A DNA stretch of 64,000 nucleotides from Haloferula sp966696705 (GCA_966696705.1 CBKZPU010000006.1:8558-72557), one strand, 5' to 3'; counted from the stretch's first letter, positions 7,561 to 17,708 are shown. The notes: generated from the sequence alone by a model not told the origin. Program-made: numbers and translations.

Positions 7561-8786
7561 GGGATCAGTCTCCGGATCCCATCCAGCGCCGCTTGGCTGA
7601 CGGCCAGCTTGAAGTCCTTGCGGTTGCGGGGATGGATCTGCTTTAGCGAAATCGTTTCGCGGTCTTTCGCCGCCCACGCGAGCCACACGGTGCCGACCGG
7701 CTTTTCCGGGGTGCCGCCGTCCGGTCCCGCGATACCGGTCACCGCCACCGCGATGTCCGCGCCGCTCACCCGCAGCGCCCCCTCGGCCATCGCCCGAGCC
7801 ACCGGTTCGCTAACCGCGCCGTGCGCATCGAGGAGTTCTTGCGGCACGCCTAACACATCCCGCTTCGCCTCGTTCGCGTAGGTCACGAAGCCGTGCGTGA
7901 AAACCGCGCTGCTGCCGGGCACATCGGTGATGCGGTTGGCGATCAGACCACCGGTGCAGCTTTCCGCAGTGGCCAGTTTCAGGCCGCGCTCGGTCGCCAG
8001 CCTTACCACGGTGGCTTCCAGCGACGAGCCATCCTCGGAAAAGATATTCTTCGCGAACTTCGCCATCGCGGCTTCGCGGCCGGCGGCGATCGCCGGTGGC
8101 TCGCCGATCAGGCGCAGGTCCACCTCGCCGATGCGGGCGCAGTAGCCGACTTCCAGACCAGGAATCAAGGCGAGTTCGGCGTCGATTTCCTGCTGGATAT
8201 CGCTTTCCCCCACTCCGGTGATCCTCAGTTCGAGAAGCCCCGGCGGCATGGCCAAGCCCGCCAAGGCCACCAGCCGCGGAGCCACCTCGGTGCGGAACAT
8301 CGGATAGAGTTCCCGCGGCGGCCCGGGCAAAAGGAACACGGCGCAGTTCGCGGCGCCGTTCAGCCGCGGCGGGATATAAAGGCCGGGCGCGGTACCGTTG
8401 GGATTGGGCAGGACGTCGGCGCCCACCGGCACCTGGGCCTGCTTGCGATTGGAGTCGGCCATCACCTTGTTGCGTGCCGCGAAAAAGGCCTCGAGCGAAC
8501 GAATCGCGGCCTCGTCTTCGATCAGCTCGATCCCGAGCACTTCGGCCGCGGCCTCGCGCGTCAGATCATCGCTGGTCGGTCCGAGGCCGCCGGTCACGAT
8601 CACGGCGTCAGCACGAGAGACGCACTCTCGCAGGGCCTGAGTGATCGCTTCACCATCCGGCACCGTGGTCAGGCGCTGGATGCGCATGCCCAGCTTGAAC
8701 AGCTCCTCACCGAACCACTTGCCGTGGGTGTTGAGGACCTTTCCCAGGAGGAGTTCCGTTCCGGTATTCAGAATCTCGATGCGCAC
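7557..8786 (-). CDS. cinA: CinA family nicotinamide-nucleotide amidase / competence-damage protein
   Basis: The protein (409 residues) has an N-terminal MoCF_biosyn-like domain starting EILNTGTELLLGKVLNTHG with VIVTGGLGPTSDDLTREA. A C-terminal amidase domain follows, with AESCTGGLIANRITDVPG, FVTYANEAKRDVLGV and VTGIAGPDGGTPEKPVGTV. CinA deamidates NMN and may hydrolyse ADP-ribose. I chose the GTG at 8786 because it begins exactly at the conserved first strand. The frame stays open further upstream to 9152, but only across rsfS. Its stop overlaps the convergent DUF3127 gene by 4 bases. rsfS lies 44 bases upstream. Confidence 0.94.
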   Translation of the reverse strand: MRIEILNTGTELLLGKVLNTHGKWFGEELFKLGMRIQRLTTVPDGEAITQALRECVSRADAVIVTGGLGPTSDDLTREAAAEVLGIELIEDEAAIRSLEAFFAARNKVMADSNRKQAQVPVGADVLPNPNGTAPGLYIPPRLNGAANCAVFLLPGPPRELYPMFRTEVAPRLVALAGLAMPPGLLELRITGVGESDIQQEIDAELALIPGLEVGYCARIGEVDLRLIGEPPAIAAGREAAMAKFAKNIFSEDGSSLEATVVRLATERGLKLATAESCTGGLIANRITDVPGSSAVFTHGFVTYANEAKRDVLGVPQELLDAHGAVSEPVARAMAEGALRVSGADIAVAVTGIAGPDGGTPEKPVGTVWLAWAAKDRETISLKQIHPRNRKDFKLAVSQAALDGIRRLIP

Positions 8787-8830
8787 GCGCCGAGACAGAA
8801 GACGGGAACGGGCCGGAGGCAAGCCCCGGG

Positions 8831-9184
8831 TCAACCTTTCCAATCGATCTCCTTCGCATCCGCCCACAGGTCTTCCAGCCCGTAGTAGTCGCGGAGCTCC
8901 TCGTGCATCACGTGGACCATGACGTCGATGTAATCGAGCACCACCCACTTGGTGTCGGCGTTGCCCTCGGCATTCACCGGCTTCGCGCCGTGCCATTCTT
9001 CCACGTGGCCGCGGACGTCGCGCAGGATCGCGCGCAGGTGCGGCATCGAGGATCCGGAGCAGACGACCATGAAGTCCGTCAAATTCGACAGCCCGCGCAA
9101 GTCCCACACGCGGATCTTTTCCGCTTGGATTTCGTCCGCCGCTTTCGCGCACGCCTTTGCCAATTCAAGTCCTTCGACAGCCAT
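8831..9184 (-). CDS. rsfS: Ribosomal silencing factor RsfS
   Basis: RsfS (Iojap/YbeB) binds ribosomal protein uL14 and blocks subunit joining when nutrients run out. The 117-residue protein has the family core: DLRGLSNLTDFMVVCSGSS, HLRAILRDVRG, WVVLDYIDVMVHVM and ELRDYYGLEDLWADAKEI. The length is normal. It is transcribed toward cinA (44-base gap) and the two probably share a transcript. Confidence 0.94.
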   Translation of the reverse strand: MAVEGLELAKACAKAADEIQAEKIRVWDLRGLSNLTDFMVVCSGSSMPHLRAILRDVRGHVEEWHGAKPVNAEGNADTKWVVLDYIDVMVHVMHEELRDYYGLEDLWADAKEIDWKG

Positions 9185-9248
9185 ATCGTCCCGCTCGGGG
9201 CGCGGACCCTAGCGCGTCCGGCCGGCTTGGCCAATCAATTTCAAGGCT

Positions 9249-9734
9249 TCACGAGAGAGAGCACCCTCCGGCGGACCGGCTCAATCGATCCGCGAGCCGC
9301 CTGAGATCGCCTAGGTCCATCCGGGGGAGCGGGATGACACCGCAGGTGAGCTCCCCGCGAAGATAGCGGCCCCAAGCATCGGCGCAGGCGGAGGTAATGC
9401 CATCCTCGATGCAACCTCTCTGAAACGCTTCCACCCACTCTTCGGAGGCTCCGGCCGGAACCATTTGGCGGATCCGCCGTGACAATCGCCTGGCAAGCAC
9501 GTCGGCCATCGGCGTATCGGCCGATTTCCGGCGAAAAAGGGGAAAACGCAAAATGCGGCCCGATTCGTCAGAATCAAGACCCCCGCCCAGCGATGACTTT
9601 TCCATCCGGCGCTCCCTTTGGGCTGAAGCACGCTTGAAACGCGGGATTCCTTTGCGGGACGCCTTGTCGCTATTGCCGTAGGTATTCTTGCGATGATTCG
9701 CCAAGTCCTTGGCCTTCTTTACCGCAGGATTCAT
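9249..9734 (-). CDS. Hypothetical protein, basic N-terminus
   Basis: The frame encodes 161 residues. The first ~45 are strongly basic with a low-complexity look (KKAKDLANHRKNTYGNSDKA). A linker and a more ordered C-terminal part follow (residues ~75-150: ADVLARRLSRRIRQMV, AWGRYLRGELTCGVIPLPRM). No signal peptide, membrane helix or known catalytic motif is visible. I do not recognise the family. The basic N-terminus would suit nucleic-acid or ribosome binding, but that is speculation. It lies 64 bases upstream of rsfS on the same strand and is divergent from exonuclease III. Confidence 0.55.
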   Translation of the reverse strand: MNPAVKKAKDLANHRKNTYGNSDKASRKGIPRFKRASAQRERRMEKSSLGGGLDSDESGRILRFPLFRRKSADTPMADVLARRLSRRIRQMVPAGASEEWVEAFQRGCIEDGITSACADAWGRYLRGELTCGVIPLPRMDLGDLRRLADRLSRSAGGCSLS

Positions 9735-9822
9735 CTAACCGTGCATAGCCACCAGGGTGCGATCGAACAAGAGGTTATGCTCTGGGATTGATTCACCGCC
9801 CGGCTTCCGCCTTCCTCGCGCC

Positions 9823-10584
9823 GTGAAACTCGTCTCTTGGAACGTCAACGGCATCCGTGCCACCCTCGGAAAGGGCCTGCCCGAATTCGTCGCCACCGAG
9901 CGCCCGGAAATCCTCTGCCTGCAGGAAACCAAGGCCCGCGAGGAGCAGGTGGCGCTGCCGCTGGAATTCGGCGGCTATCACGGCTTCTGGAATTCCGCGG
10001 AAAAGCCTGGCTACTCCGGCGTGGCGGTTTTCACCCGCGACAAGCCGATTGCCGTAAAACACGGCATGGGGATCGCAGATCACGACCGCGAGGGCCGCGT
10101 GCTGACGCTGGAGTATCCCGATTTCCACCTGGTAAACGTTTACACGCCGAACGCCCAGGACGAACTCCGCCGCCTGCCCTACCGGATGGAGTGGGACGAT
10201 GCCTTCCGGCTTTACCTGCTGGCGCTGGAAGCAACCGGCAAGCCGGTGGTTTTCTGCGGCGACCTGAACGTCGCGCACCAGGAGATCGACCTCGCCCGGC
10301 CCAAGGAGAACCGCAAGAACGCCGGATTCAGCGACGAGGAGCGGGCGGGCTTCACCAAACTGCTCGGCAGCGGCTTCCACGACACTTTCCGCCACTTCTA
10401 CCCGGACAAGGCCGGCTCCTATTCATGGTGGAGCTTCCGCGGCGGGGCTCGCGCCAACAACGTCGGGTGGCGTATCGACTACTTCGGCGTGAGCCGGGGC
10501 ATCCTCGGCAGTGTCAAGGACGCGGCGATCCTGCCCCACATCACAGGTTCGGACCACTGCCCTGTGACATTGACACTTGGCTAA
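9823..10584 (+). CDS. xth: Exodeoxyribonuclease III
   Basis: This is an AP endonuclease / 3'-5' exonuclease of the EEP fold for base-excision repair. The protein of 253 residues shows LVSWNVNGIRA, ILCLQETKA (metal-binding Glu), YSGVAVFTR, the catalytic VVFCGDLNVAHQEIDL, the SYSWWSFRGGARANNVGWRIDY substrate segment and the terminal GSDHCPV His. I start at the GTG at 9823, directly before the first conserved strand. A GTG at 9757 would add 22 unconserved residues. Confidence 0.93.
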   Translation: MKLVSWNVNGIRATLGKGLPEFVATERPEILCLQETKAREEQVALPLEFGGYHGFWNSAEKPGYSGVAVFTRDKPIAVKHGMGIADHDREGRVLTLEYPDFHLVNVYTPNAQDELRRLPYRMEWDDAFRLYLLALEATGKPVVFCGDLNVAHQEIDLARPKENRKNAGFSDEERAGFTKLLGSGFHDTFRHFYPDKAGSYSWWSFRGGARANNVGWRIDYFGVSRGILGSVKDAAILPHITGSDHCPVTLTLG

Positions 10585-10627
10585 CGGAAAACTTGGAGAA
10601 GATCGGGCGATTTGCCATGGTGCCGTC

Positions 10628-11287
10628 ATGAACGCGGCACTCCTCCTCGCGGCAGTCCTTTCCATCACCGCCCCCTGCGCCTTCGGGGCGGTCACGCTGT
10701 TTCAGAGCGAGAACTTCAATAGCCTCGGCGGATGGACCAGCGGAGGTCCGAACCCGAATCCGCCGTCCATTTTGGCCGACTCGGGTCCCTTGGGCGGCGG
10801 CGACTCGGCGCTGCGCGTCATCGCCAATAGCGGCCAAGCCGGTGGAAGGCTTGTGACCTTCAACCGCACCACGTGGACTGGCGACTTCACCGGCGAGGGC
10901 GTCGTCACGATCACCGCGGACCTGCGCAACCTCGGCACCTCGTCGCTGTCGGTCCGGATTGCTTTCAATGGACCGGGCGGTTGGTGGATCACGGCGGCCG
11001 AGTCCATCCCGGCCTTTGCCGGTTGGAGCAACCACGACTTCGACATCCAGGCATCCGCCTTGGTGGCGTCGGCTGGTGGGAACAACGCGGCCGCCACGCT
11101 CGCCAATGTCACGGAGATGCGGATCCTGCACTCGCCCGACCCCGACCATACCGGGGTGACCCTCTCCAGCACCATGCTGATCGACAACGTGACCGCCGTA
11201 CCGGAGCCCTCGGCATTGATCCTGCTCGCTTGGTGCCCATTGTTTTTGAAACGGAAACGTCGGTTTGCCAAAAATGCGATTTTGTGA
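10628..11287 (+). CDS. PEP-CTERM sorting domain protein
   Basis: A 219-residue exported protein. The signal peptide is residues 1-20 (AALLLAAVLSITAPCAFGA). A beta-sandwich-like body of carbohydrate-binding style follows (ENFNSLGGW, SALRVIANSGQAGGRLVTFNRTTW). A C-terminal VPEPSALILLAWCPLF helix then ends in KRKRR. The ATG at 10628 places the signal peptide at the N-terminus; an earlier in-frame start at 10577 would bury it. The fold resembles secreted proteins that bind glycans, but no catalytic motif is seen. It precedes the DUF1800 gene by 3 bases, so it may be co-transcribed with 10.6-18.2 kb. Confidence 0.85.
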   Translation: MNAALLLAAVLSITAPCAFGAVTLFQSENFNSLGGWTSGGPNPNPPSILADSGPLGGGDSALRVIANSGQAGGRLVTFNRTTWTGDFTGEGVVTITADLRNLGTSSLSVRIAFNGPGGWWITAAESIPAFAGWSNHDFDIQASALVASAGGNNAAATLANVTEMRILHSPDPDHTGVTLSSTMLIDNVTAVPEPSALILLAWCPLFLKRKRRFAKNAIL

Positions 11288-11290
11288 AGC

Positions 11291-14200
11291 ATGACCCCGC
11301 CCATGCCGCGGCCTGCTTTCAAACTCATCCTGTTTCCGGCCCTCGTCTGTCTGGCGGATGTCGCGCCAGCGGCGGTGCCGTACTACGATCAAGTCTGGCA
11401 ACTCGGCACGGATGACGAGAATCCCGCGCCTTTTGGCGATGACTGGCGCACCAACAATGCGCCGGGATCGGCGAGTGCCTTGGACGACGACTACTACCTG
11501 GCCGGCACCTATCCGGTGATCGGCACGGTGGCGACGGATGAGCCTCTTGCAAATCTTGACCGCACTGTCTCGTCCGGCGACCAACGCAAGCGGATCCACT
11601 TCATGCTGTCGGCCGCGCAGGCGTCTGCGACGGCCCGGCTGAAAGTGACGATTGATTTGATCTGGGGCAGCTCGGCTTCGCCGGGATTCGCCACCCATGA
11701 CATCGCGGTCACGATGAACGGCCAGCCGGTCGGTATCGCCAACGGTATCAATTGGAACCGCAAGCTGGAATTCACCGTTCCGGCATCGTCGGTGAACGCC
11801 GTGGCCGGCGCGAACGTCCTGGAAATCCAGCGCACCGGCGGAACTCCCGGCGGCGGAGTGTCCTTCGATTTCCTCAAGCTAGACTCCGATCCCATTGGCC
11901 AAACGGATGCCGATGGCGACGGCCTGCCGTTGTGGTATGAGGAAGCCTTCGGTCTCAGCGATGCCGACGCCGCCGACGCCCAGGCCGATCCCGATGGCGA
12001 TGGCCGGGCAACGTTTTTAGAGAAGCAGGCCGGCACCAATCCGACCGACGCCGATACTGACAACGACGGGATCTCCGATTCCGCGGAGATCCCGCTCGGC
12101 ACGAATCCCCTGCTCCGCGACACCGACGGCGACGGAATTTCCGATGGCATGGAATCCACGACGAATCCATTGCTCGCGGACACCGATGGCGACGGGCATT
12201 CGGACAACATCGAGATCGAGCAAGGAAGCAATCCCGCGTCTGCGGCTTCCGTGCCGTTCGATTTTCCCGGCGCGATCGGGCTGCAGTTCGTTTCGGAAGC
12301 ACTCCAAGACGCAGCCCTGCCCTCCGGCGATCCAGCGGGCTTCTTCCGCCTGCCGCAGTGGAATGTCACTCCCGGCCTGGTGCAATGGCAGGCCAGCGGC
12401 GTCGTGCTCAATGGCAGCCTGTCCGCGCTGAAAAATCACCGTGGCCAAGCGACGACCGCGGCCGCGGCGTGGAGTTGCCACTTCGCCGATGAGGGCCTGC
12501 ACAAAGGACCGAGCGACGAGCGCCTCTTCAACGGGATGCTCCGCACCGAGAAGTCAGCCACGGTAAACACGCCCGCGACCGTCTCACTGACCGGCATCCC
12601 CTACGCGACCTACGACCTGCTGGTCTATGTCGGCTACACCTATCCGGGCCGGATCGGCGTGGTGAAACGTGGCAGCGATCCGGCAAACGACCGCTACTTC
12701 GTTTCCGCCTCGATGCCGCCGTTCCGCGGCTTCACCGAAATCACTTCCACGTCGTCCACCGCGCCACGCCCGGGCAACTACGTCAGGTATCGTAATTTGT
12801 CAGGTGCGAACCAAACGATCACCGTGCAACCGGTGGTCACGGACATCGTCGGCATCCACGGCATCCAGATCGTGGATAGCAGTGCCGACACGGATGGCGA
12901 CGGCCTCAAGGACGTGGTGGAAATCGAGCACCGCCTGAATCCCGCCGTTCCCGATGCCACGGCGGATGCCGATGGGGATGGCGTCTCGAACGCCACGGAA
13001 ATCGCGAACGGCACCGACCCCCATCACACCGATAGCGACCGCGACGGCTGGGACGATGGAGCTGACACCTCACCGCTCGATCCCGACAGCGACGACGATG
13101 GATTGATCGACGGCGACGAGGTCCATGGTTCGCCCTTTGCTTCACTGCCAACGGACTCCGACAGCGACGATGACGGCGCCAGCGATGCCGTCGAGCGCGC
13201 AGCGGGAACGAACCCGATGTCCGCCGCCAGCACGCCACCTCCGGTCCCTTTGTGGGACGCCGCGACCCGCACCTGGCGGTGGCGCATCGACAATATCCGC
13301 CTGCTGTGGGACCACTCGCAATCGATGCTGGGCGCGCTCAATGGCGGCGAGACGATGCTTTGCGAAGCCGTGGCACAGATCAACGGCGGCGGTTGGAACA
13401 AACAGGTCGGCATCGGCCTGCGCTCGGTGGGCGGTCGCGTGACGCATCGCTTCCGCTGCATCGAGGGGCTGTTCCACGTCGGGGGCAACGATCTCTGGAA
13501 CAGCGATTGGGGAAATCCACCGGCGGACCGCACGAGGGATTTCGGGTTGAGTGGCTTCGGCGAGGCGGACGACACCAAGCCCTTGCGGATGGAGTTCGTC
13601 GCCACCCAGCCGAACGCGGCGCAGAACCTCTGGACGATCACCTTCCTGATCGCCGATCTGACCAATGCCGGCACTCCCGTGACATTGGCCACCACGACTT
13701 GGAACAACGCCGTGGCAGCGGATTCCGGTTTGTTGGATGGCTCGGCGGTCTGGACGAACAGCGAAGGCCAAATCGGCACCTTCGACGTGCTGCTCGAAAC
13801 CGGCGTGGACGCCTACATCACGCCAAATGCCCTTGGCCCGGCCGACGCCGACAGCGACGGCATGCCGGACGCGTGGGAAAGCACCCATGCTTTCGATCCC
13901 GCCAGTGCCGCGGATGCGGCCCTCGATGCCGACAGCGATGGACTCACCAACCTGAAAGAGTTTCTCTCCGGCACGAATCCCCGCGATGCCGACAGCGATG
14001 ACGATGGCGCGAGCGACGGAACCGAACTTCACCATGGCGCCGATCCGCTCCTGAACACCAGCAAGCCGGCGTGGTTCGACTTCACCGGCAATCTCGCCGA
14101 CCTCGATGGCGACGGGCTTTCCGATGCATGGACGCTGTGGTCCGGCGGCATCCCGCGCGTGCCGCTCGCCGATGACGACGGCGACGGCATGAGCAACCTG

Positions 14201-16249
14201 GAGGAAAGCGAAGCCGGTACCGATCCGGATGATCCGGCCTCCAGGATTGACCTGACGGTCTCGCGGGAAAGCAGCGACCTCGTGCTGTCGTGGCCCGACA
14301 CGCCGTTGAAAGATCATTTCATCGAGACCAGCGCGACGCTCGGCGACTGGCAACCCGGCACCGGCTTGCCCGCATCATCAGTCACCCAAGGCCGCAGGCA
14401 TCTGGTCATCCCGGCCAACAGCCTGCCCGCCGGGAAGAACTTCTACCGCACCGGCATCGTGGCCAAGGACAGCGACGGCGACGGCGTGGAAGACTGGACC
14501 GAGGCAAACGTGACCGGCACCACGAACGGCACCACCAATTCCGCGGGACAATCGCTGGTGCTGGCGAACGGCCAGACGTTGTCCGGCGATGCGGCGGCCC
14601 TGTTGGAGAAGATCCAGGGTTCGTCTCCGACAGGCGGCATACCCGGGACCAGCAACCCAGGCACTCCCTCACCGGTGAATGCCTCCCGCTTCCTGATGCA
14701 GTCCACCTTCGGTCCGGTCCCGGAGGACATCGCGAAAGTCCGCCAGCTCGGCTACTCAAGTTGGATCGACGAGCAGCTCGCCCTGCCGCCGTCGTTCCAC
14801 ACGCCCTACATCCAGCAGGCGAAGGCGGATGCCGCCGGCGCGCACATCGACCCGACCTACAACTACAGTGACCTCGACAACTTCCTGTTCGGCAACAACG
14901 TTACGACTCCCTTCGCCCGCCATGCGGTTGGCGCGTCGGACCAACTCCGCCAGCGGGTCGCCTTCGCGCTGTCGCAGATCCTCGTCGTCTCGCGCCGCGA
15001 CGCCAATCTCGAGGAGAAGCCGGAAGGTATCACGAATTACTACGACATGCTGGTCCGCCATGCCTTCGGGAACTATGGCGACCTCCTGTTAGACACCGCG
15101 CTCCATCCGGCGATGGGCATCTACCTTAGCCACGCCGGCAACCAGAAGGCCGACCCGTCGATCCCGCGCTACCCGGACGAGAATTTCGCCCGCGAGATCA
15201 TGCAGCTCTTCACCATTGGCTTGTGGGAGCTGAATCCGGACGGCAGCCGCAAGCTCGACGTCCAAGGCGAACCGATCCCGACTTACGACAACGGCGACAT
15301 CACCGAATTGGCCCGCGTGTTCACCGGTCTCTACTACGCCTCACCCTACGGCTGGGGCGGCGGCGGTTGGGCGGACGACCATTTCACGCGGCCCATGGTG
15401 ATGTATCCGGACCGCCACGACTTCGACGCAAAGAAGCTGCCGAATGGCTTCGTGGTGCCGCCCCGCGAGGCAACGGAAAGCAACGGGATGCAAGACGTGC
15501 GCGATGCCGTGGACGCGCTCTTCCGTCATCCGAACACGCCACCTTTCGTCTGCCGCCAGCTCATTCAGTTCCTGGTCACCGACAATCCATCGCCCGCCTA
15601 CATCCAACGCGTGCAGGATGTCTTCGTGAACGACGGCAGCGGCACCCGCGGCAACCTCGGCGCGGTGGTGAAGACGATCCTGCTCGACCCCGAGGCGCGC
15701 CAACAGCCGCTGGCGGATTCGTTTGGAAAAGTCCGCGAACCGGTGATTCGCACCATGCACCTCGGCCGGTTGTTCAAGCTCGCCGAAACCCATCCCGATT
15801 TCGTGTGGTGGAACTGGACCGAGACCTACTACGGCGCCAGCAAGCAAGAGCCGACGAACTCGCCAAGCGTGTTCAACTTCTACACGCCGGTCTATCAGGC
15901 CCCCGGCGAAATCCGGACCGGCGGCCACGTGAGCCCCGGCTTTCAGATTGTCGATACCTTCTCCTCGATCTCGTTCCCGAACTTGCTTTGGGAGTATCTC
16001 CATTACGGCTTCCGGTCCTCGTATGACTGGTACTATCCGCTCGATTTCAGCGGCTCGCTATTGCTTGCCGAAAACCCCGCCGCGCTGGTGGACCACGTGA
16101 ACTTGCTCGTCTGCGCCGGCACCATGACCACCCGCACCCGCGGCATCCTGCTGAATGCGATTTCCAATCCCGCGCTCAGCCAAAAGGAACGCGTCGCGCT
16201 CGCCGTGTGGACGGCGATGACCAGCCCGGAAGGAGCCGTCCAACGATAA
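11291..16249 (+). CDS. Large secreted DUF1800 protein with thrombospondin type 3 (Ca-binding) repeats
   Basis: This 1652-residue protein has an N-terminal signal (FKLILFPALVCLADVAPAA). A jelly-roll-like domain follows (residues ~30-200). Three blocks of TSP3 repeats with DxDxDG calcium loops lie at about 205-320, 534-646 and 852-985 (for example DTDGDGISDGMESTTNP). The C-terminal DUF1800 domain begins at about residue 1130 (SRFLMQSTFGPVPEDI) and continues through FAREIMQLFTIGLWELNPDG and PSVFNFYTPVYQAPGE. DUF1800 proteins are typically paired with a DUF1501 partner, as here 8 bases downstream. The biochemical role is unknown; the repeats suggest a Ca-stabilised extracellular stalk. Confidence 0.92.
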   Translation: MTPPMPRPAFKLILFPALVCLADVAPAAVPYYDQVWQLGTDDENPAPFGDDWRTNNAPGSASALDDDYYLAGTYPVIGTVATDEPLANLDRTVSSGDQRKRIHFMLSAAQASATARLKVTIDLIWGSSASPGFATHDIAVTMNGQPVGIANGINWNRKLEFTVPASSVNAVAGANVLEIQRTGGTPGGGVSFDFLKLDSDPIGQTDADGDGLPLWYEEAFGLSDADAADAQADPDGDGRATFLEKQAGTNPTDADTDNDGISDSAEIPLGTNPLLRDTDGDGISDGMESTTNPLLADTDGDGHSDNIEIEQGSNPASAASVPFDFPGAIGLQFVSEALQDAALPSGDPAGFFRLPQWNVTPGLVQWQASGVVLNGSLSALKNHRGQATTAAAAWSCHFADEGLHKGPSDERLFNGMLRTEKSATVNTPATVSLTGIPYATYDLLVYVGYTYPGRIGVVKRGSDPANDRYFVSASMPPFRGFTEITSTSSTAPRPGNYVRYRNLSGANQTITVQPVVTDIVGIHGIQIVDSSADTDGDGLKDVVEIEHRLNPAVPDATADADGDGVSNATEIANGTDPHHTDSDRDGWDDGADTSPLDPDSDDDGLIDGDEVHGSPFASLPTDSDSDDDGASDAVERAAGTNPMSAASTPPPVPLWDAATRTWRWRIDNIRLLWDHSQSMLGALNGGETMLCEAVAQINGGGWNKQVGIGLRSVGGRVTHRFRCIEGLFHVGGNDLWNSDWGNPPADRTRDFGLSGFGEADDTKPLRMEFVATQPNAAQNLWTITFLIADLTNAGTPVTLATTTWNNAVAADSGLLDGSAVWTNSEGQIGTFDVLLETGVDAYITPNALGPADADSDGMPDAWESTHAFDPASAADAALDADSDGLTNLKEFLSGTNPRDADSDDDGASDGTELHHGADPLLNTSKPAWFDFTGNLADLDGDGLSDAWTLWSGGIPRVPLADDDGDGMSNLEESEAGTDPDDPASRIDLTVSRESSDLVLSWPDTPLKDHFIETSATLGDWQPGTGLPASSVTQGRRHLVIPANSLPAGKNFYRTGIVAKDSDGDGVEDWTEANVTGTTNGTTNSAGQSLVLANGQTLSGDAAALLEKIQGSSPTGGIPGTSNPGTPSPVNASRFLMQSTFGPVPEDIAKVRQLGYSSWIDEQLALPPSFHTPYIQQAKADAAGAHIDPTYNYSDLDNFLFGNNVTTPFARHAVGASDQLRQRVAFALSQILVVSRRDANLEEKPEGITNYYDMLVRHAFGNYGDLLLDTALHPAMGIYLSHAGNQKADPSIPRYPDENFAREIMQLFTIGLWELNPDGSRKLDVQGEPIPTYDNGDITELARVFTGLYYASPYGWGGGGWADDHFTRPMVMYPDRHDFDAKKLPNGFVVPPREATESNGMQDVRDAVDALFRHPNTPPFVCRQLIQFLVTDNPSPAYIQRVQDVFVNDGSGTRGNLGAVVKTILLDPEARQQPLADSFGKVREPVIRTMHLGRLFKLAETHPDFVWWNWTETYYGASKQEPTNSPSVFNFYTPVYQAPGEIRTGGHVSPGFQIVDTFSSISFPNLLWEYLHYGFRSSYDWYYPLDFSGSLLLAENPAALVDHVNLLVCAGTMTTRTRGILLNAISNPALSQKERVALAVWTAMTSPEGAVQR

Positions 16250-16256
16250 AACCGCC

Positions 16257-17708
16257 ATGCGTTCCCGCCGCCAATTCCTCGGAGAAGCCAGTTGCGCCGC
16301 GATCGGCTCGACGTCGATCCTTTCGACGCTGCTGAATCTGACGATGGCCAACCACGCCGCGGCCCAAGGTGGCTTTGGCACGCAACGCAAGTCGCTGGTG
16401 TGCGTCTTCCTCTCCGGGGGCTGCGACACTTTCAACGTCCTGATTCCCCGCGAGCAGACGAAATACGACGAGTATGCCGCGGCCCGCTCGAACCTCGCGA
16501 TCTCGCGCAACCAGTTGCTCCCGCTCAACGGCACCGACTACGGGCTCCATCCTTCGTGTGTGCGGCTTGCGGAGATGTTCAACGGGATGGGAGGCGACGC
16601 GAACAAGAAGCGCGTCGCCATGCTCGCCAACGTCGGCACCTTGATCGAGCCGATCCCTAACAAGACAGCCTACTTGAACGGCAGCATCGCGGTGCCCAAG
16701 GCGCTGTTTTCCCACCGCGACCAGATCGAGCAGTGGCAAACCTCCGTGCCGCAGGGCATGCAGGTACTCACCGGATGGGGCGGTCGTGCAGCGGACGTCA
16801 TCCACTCGACCTACAATACCGAACAAACCGGCGGCTACTACATGCCGATGAATTTCTCGGTCTCCGGCAACTCCGCCTTCCAGATCGGCCAGAGTGAAGG
16901 GCAATTCGTCATCACCGGGAGCGGTGCACTCGCTTTCACGGGCACCAGCGTGAACTCAACGCTGCACCAGACGAAGAAGCAGATCATCCAGGACACGGTC
17001 GCGAGCCCGATCGAAGAGCACTATAGCAACCTCTTCCACCGCACCCATGGGCGGATCACGGCGAACAGCATGGCGCGCGGCGAGGAGTTCCAGCAGTATT
17101 TCACCGCTCCCGGCACGCTGAATGGCCAGAGCGTCCTCACGGTCATCGCCAACGCGCCGTTCCCGAACCACTGGATCTCCGAACAATTCCGCGCCGCGGT
17201 GAAGACCATCGCCATCCGCCAGCAGCTCAAGCTCGCGCGGCAAACGCTCTTCATCGAATTCGGCGGCTGGGACCACCACGCGGAGCTGCTCAACAACCAC
17301 CGCAACATGCTGACGGCGCTCGATGGCGCGCTCTACGCCTTCCAGCAGTGCCTCGAAACGTTGGGATTGGCCAACGACGTGATCACCTTCACCTGCTCCG
17401 ACTTCGGCCGCACGCTGCGTTCGAACGGCCAGGGCACCGATCATGCGTGGTCGGGCAACCAGTTCGTGATGGGCACCCCGGTCGCTGGCGGCCAGGTTCT
17501 CGGCAGCTATCCATCCTTGGTCATCGATGGTGCCGACGACATCGGCCGCGGTGGACGGATCTTCCCGAAACTCTCGGCCGACCAGTATTTCTGCGAGCTG
17601 CTGCGCTGGTTCGGCGTCACCGCCGGCGACATGGACATGGTGCTGCCGAACATCGGGAACTTCTACGATCCGTACAGTAGTTCGAACCCGGTGGGCTTCC
17701 TCGCGTGA
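16257..17708 (+). CDS. DUF1501 protein, Tat-exported
   Basis: The 483-residue protein begins with a twin-arginine motif, SRRQFLGEAS, and a hydrophobic stretch ending AAA, so it is likely exported folded by the Tat system. DUF1501 belongs to the alkaline phosphatase/sulfatase superfamily. Visible blocks include VCVFLSGGCDTFNVLIPRE, YGLHPSCVRLAEMF, FIEFGGWDHHAELL (metal-ligand-like Asp-His-His) and FTCSDFGRTLRSNGQGTDHA with a terminal His. It starts 8 bases after the DUF1800 gene and overlaps the next gene by GTGA. DUF1800/DUF1501 pairs are common in Planctomycetes and Verrucomicrobia; substrate unknown. Confidence 0.92.
   Translation: MRSRRQFLGEASCAAIGSTSILSTLLNLTMANHAAAQGGFGTQRKSLVCVFLSGGCDTFNVLIPREQTKYDEYAAARSNLAISRNQLLPLNGTDYGLHPSCVRLAEMFNGMGGDANKKRVAMLANVGTLIEPIPNKTAYLNGSIAVPKALFSHRDQIEQWQTSVPQGMQVLTGWGGRAADVIHSTYNTEQTGGYYMPMNFSVSGNSAFQIGQSEGQFVITGSGALAFTGTSVNSTLHQTKKQIIQDTVASPIEEHYSNLFHRTHGRITANSMARGEEFQQYFTAPGTLNGQSVLTVIANAPFPNHWISEQFRAAVKTIAIRQQLKLARQTLFIEFGGWDHHAELLNNHRNMLTALDGALYAFQQCLETLGLANDVITFTCSDFGRTLRSNGQGTDHAWSGNQFVMGTPVAGGQVLGSYPSLVIDGADDIGRGGRIFPKLSADQYFCELLRWFGVTAGDMDMVLPNIGNFYDPYSSSNPVGFLA

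Noticed and set aside
8787..9152. N-terminal extension of cinA through rsfS
   Set aside because: The extension overlaps a clear rsfS gene and has no CinA-like sequence; the conserved domain begins at the GTG at 8786.
11900..14230. Short direct DNA repeats such as GATGCCGACAGCGAT that could suggest a CRISPR or tandem repeat array
   Set aside because: They are in frame and encode thrombospondin type 3 calcium loops at irregular spacing inside one protein; there are no constant repeats with unique spacers.
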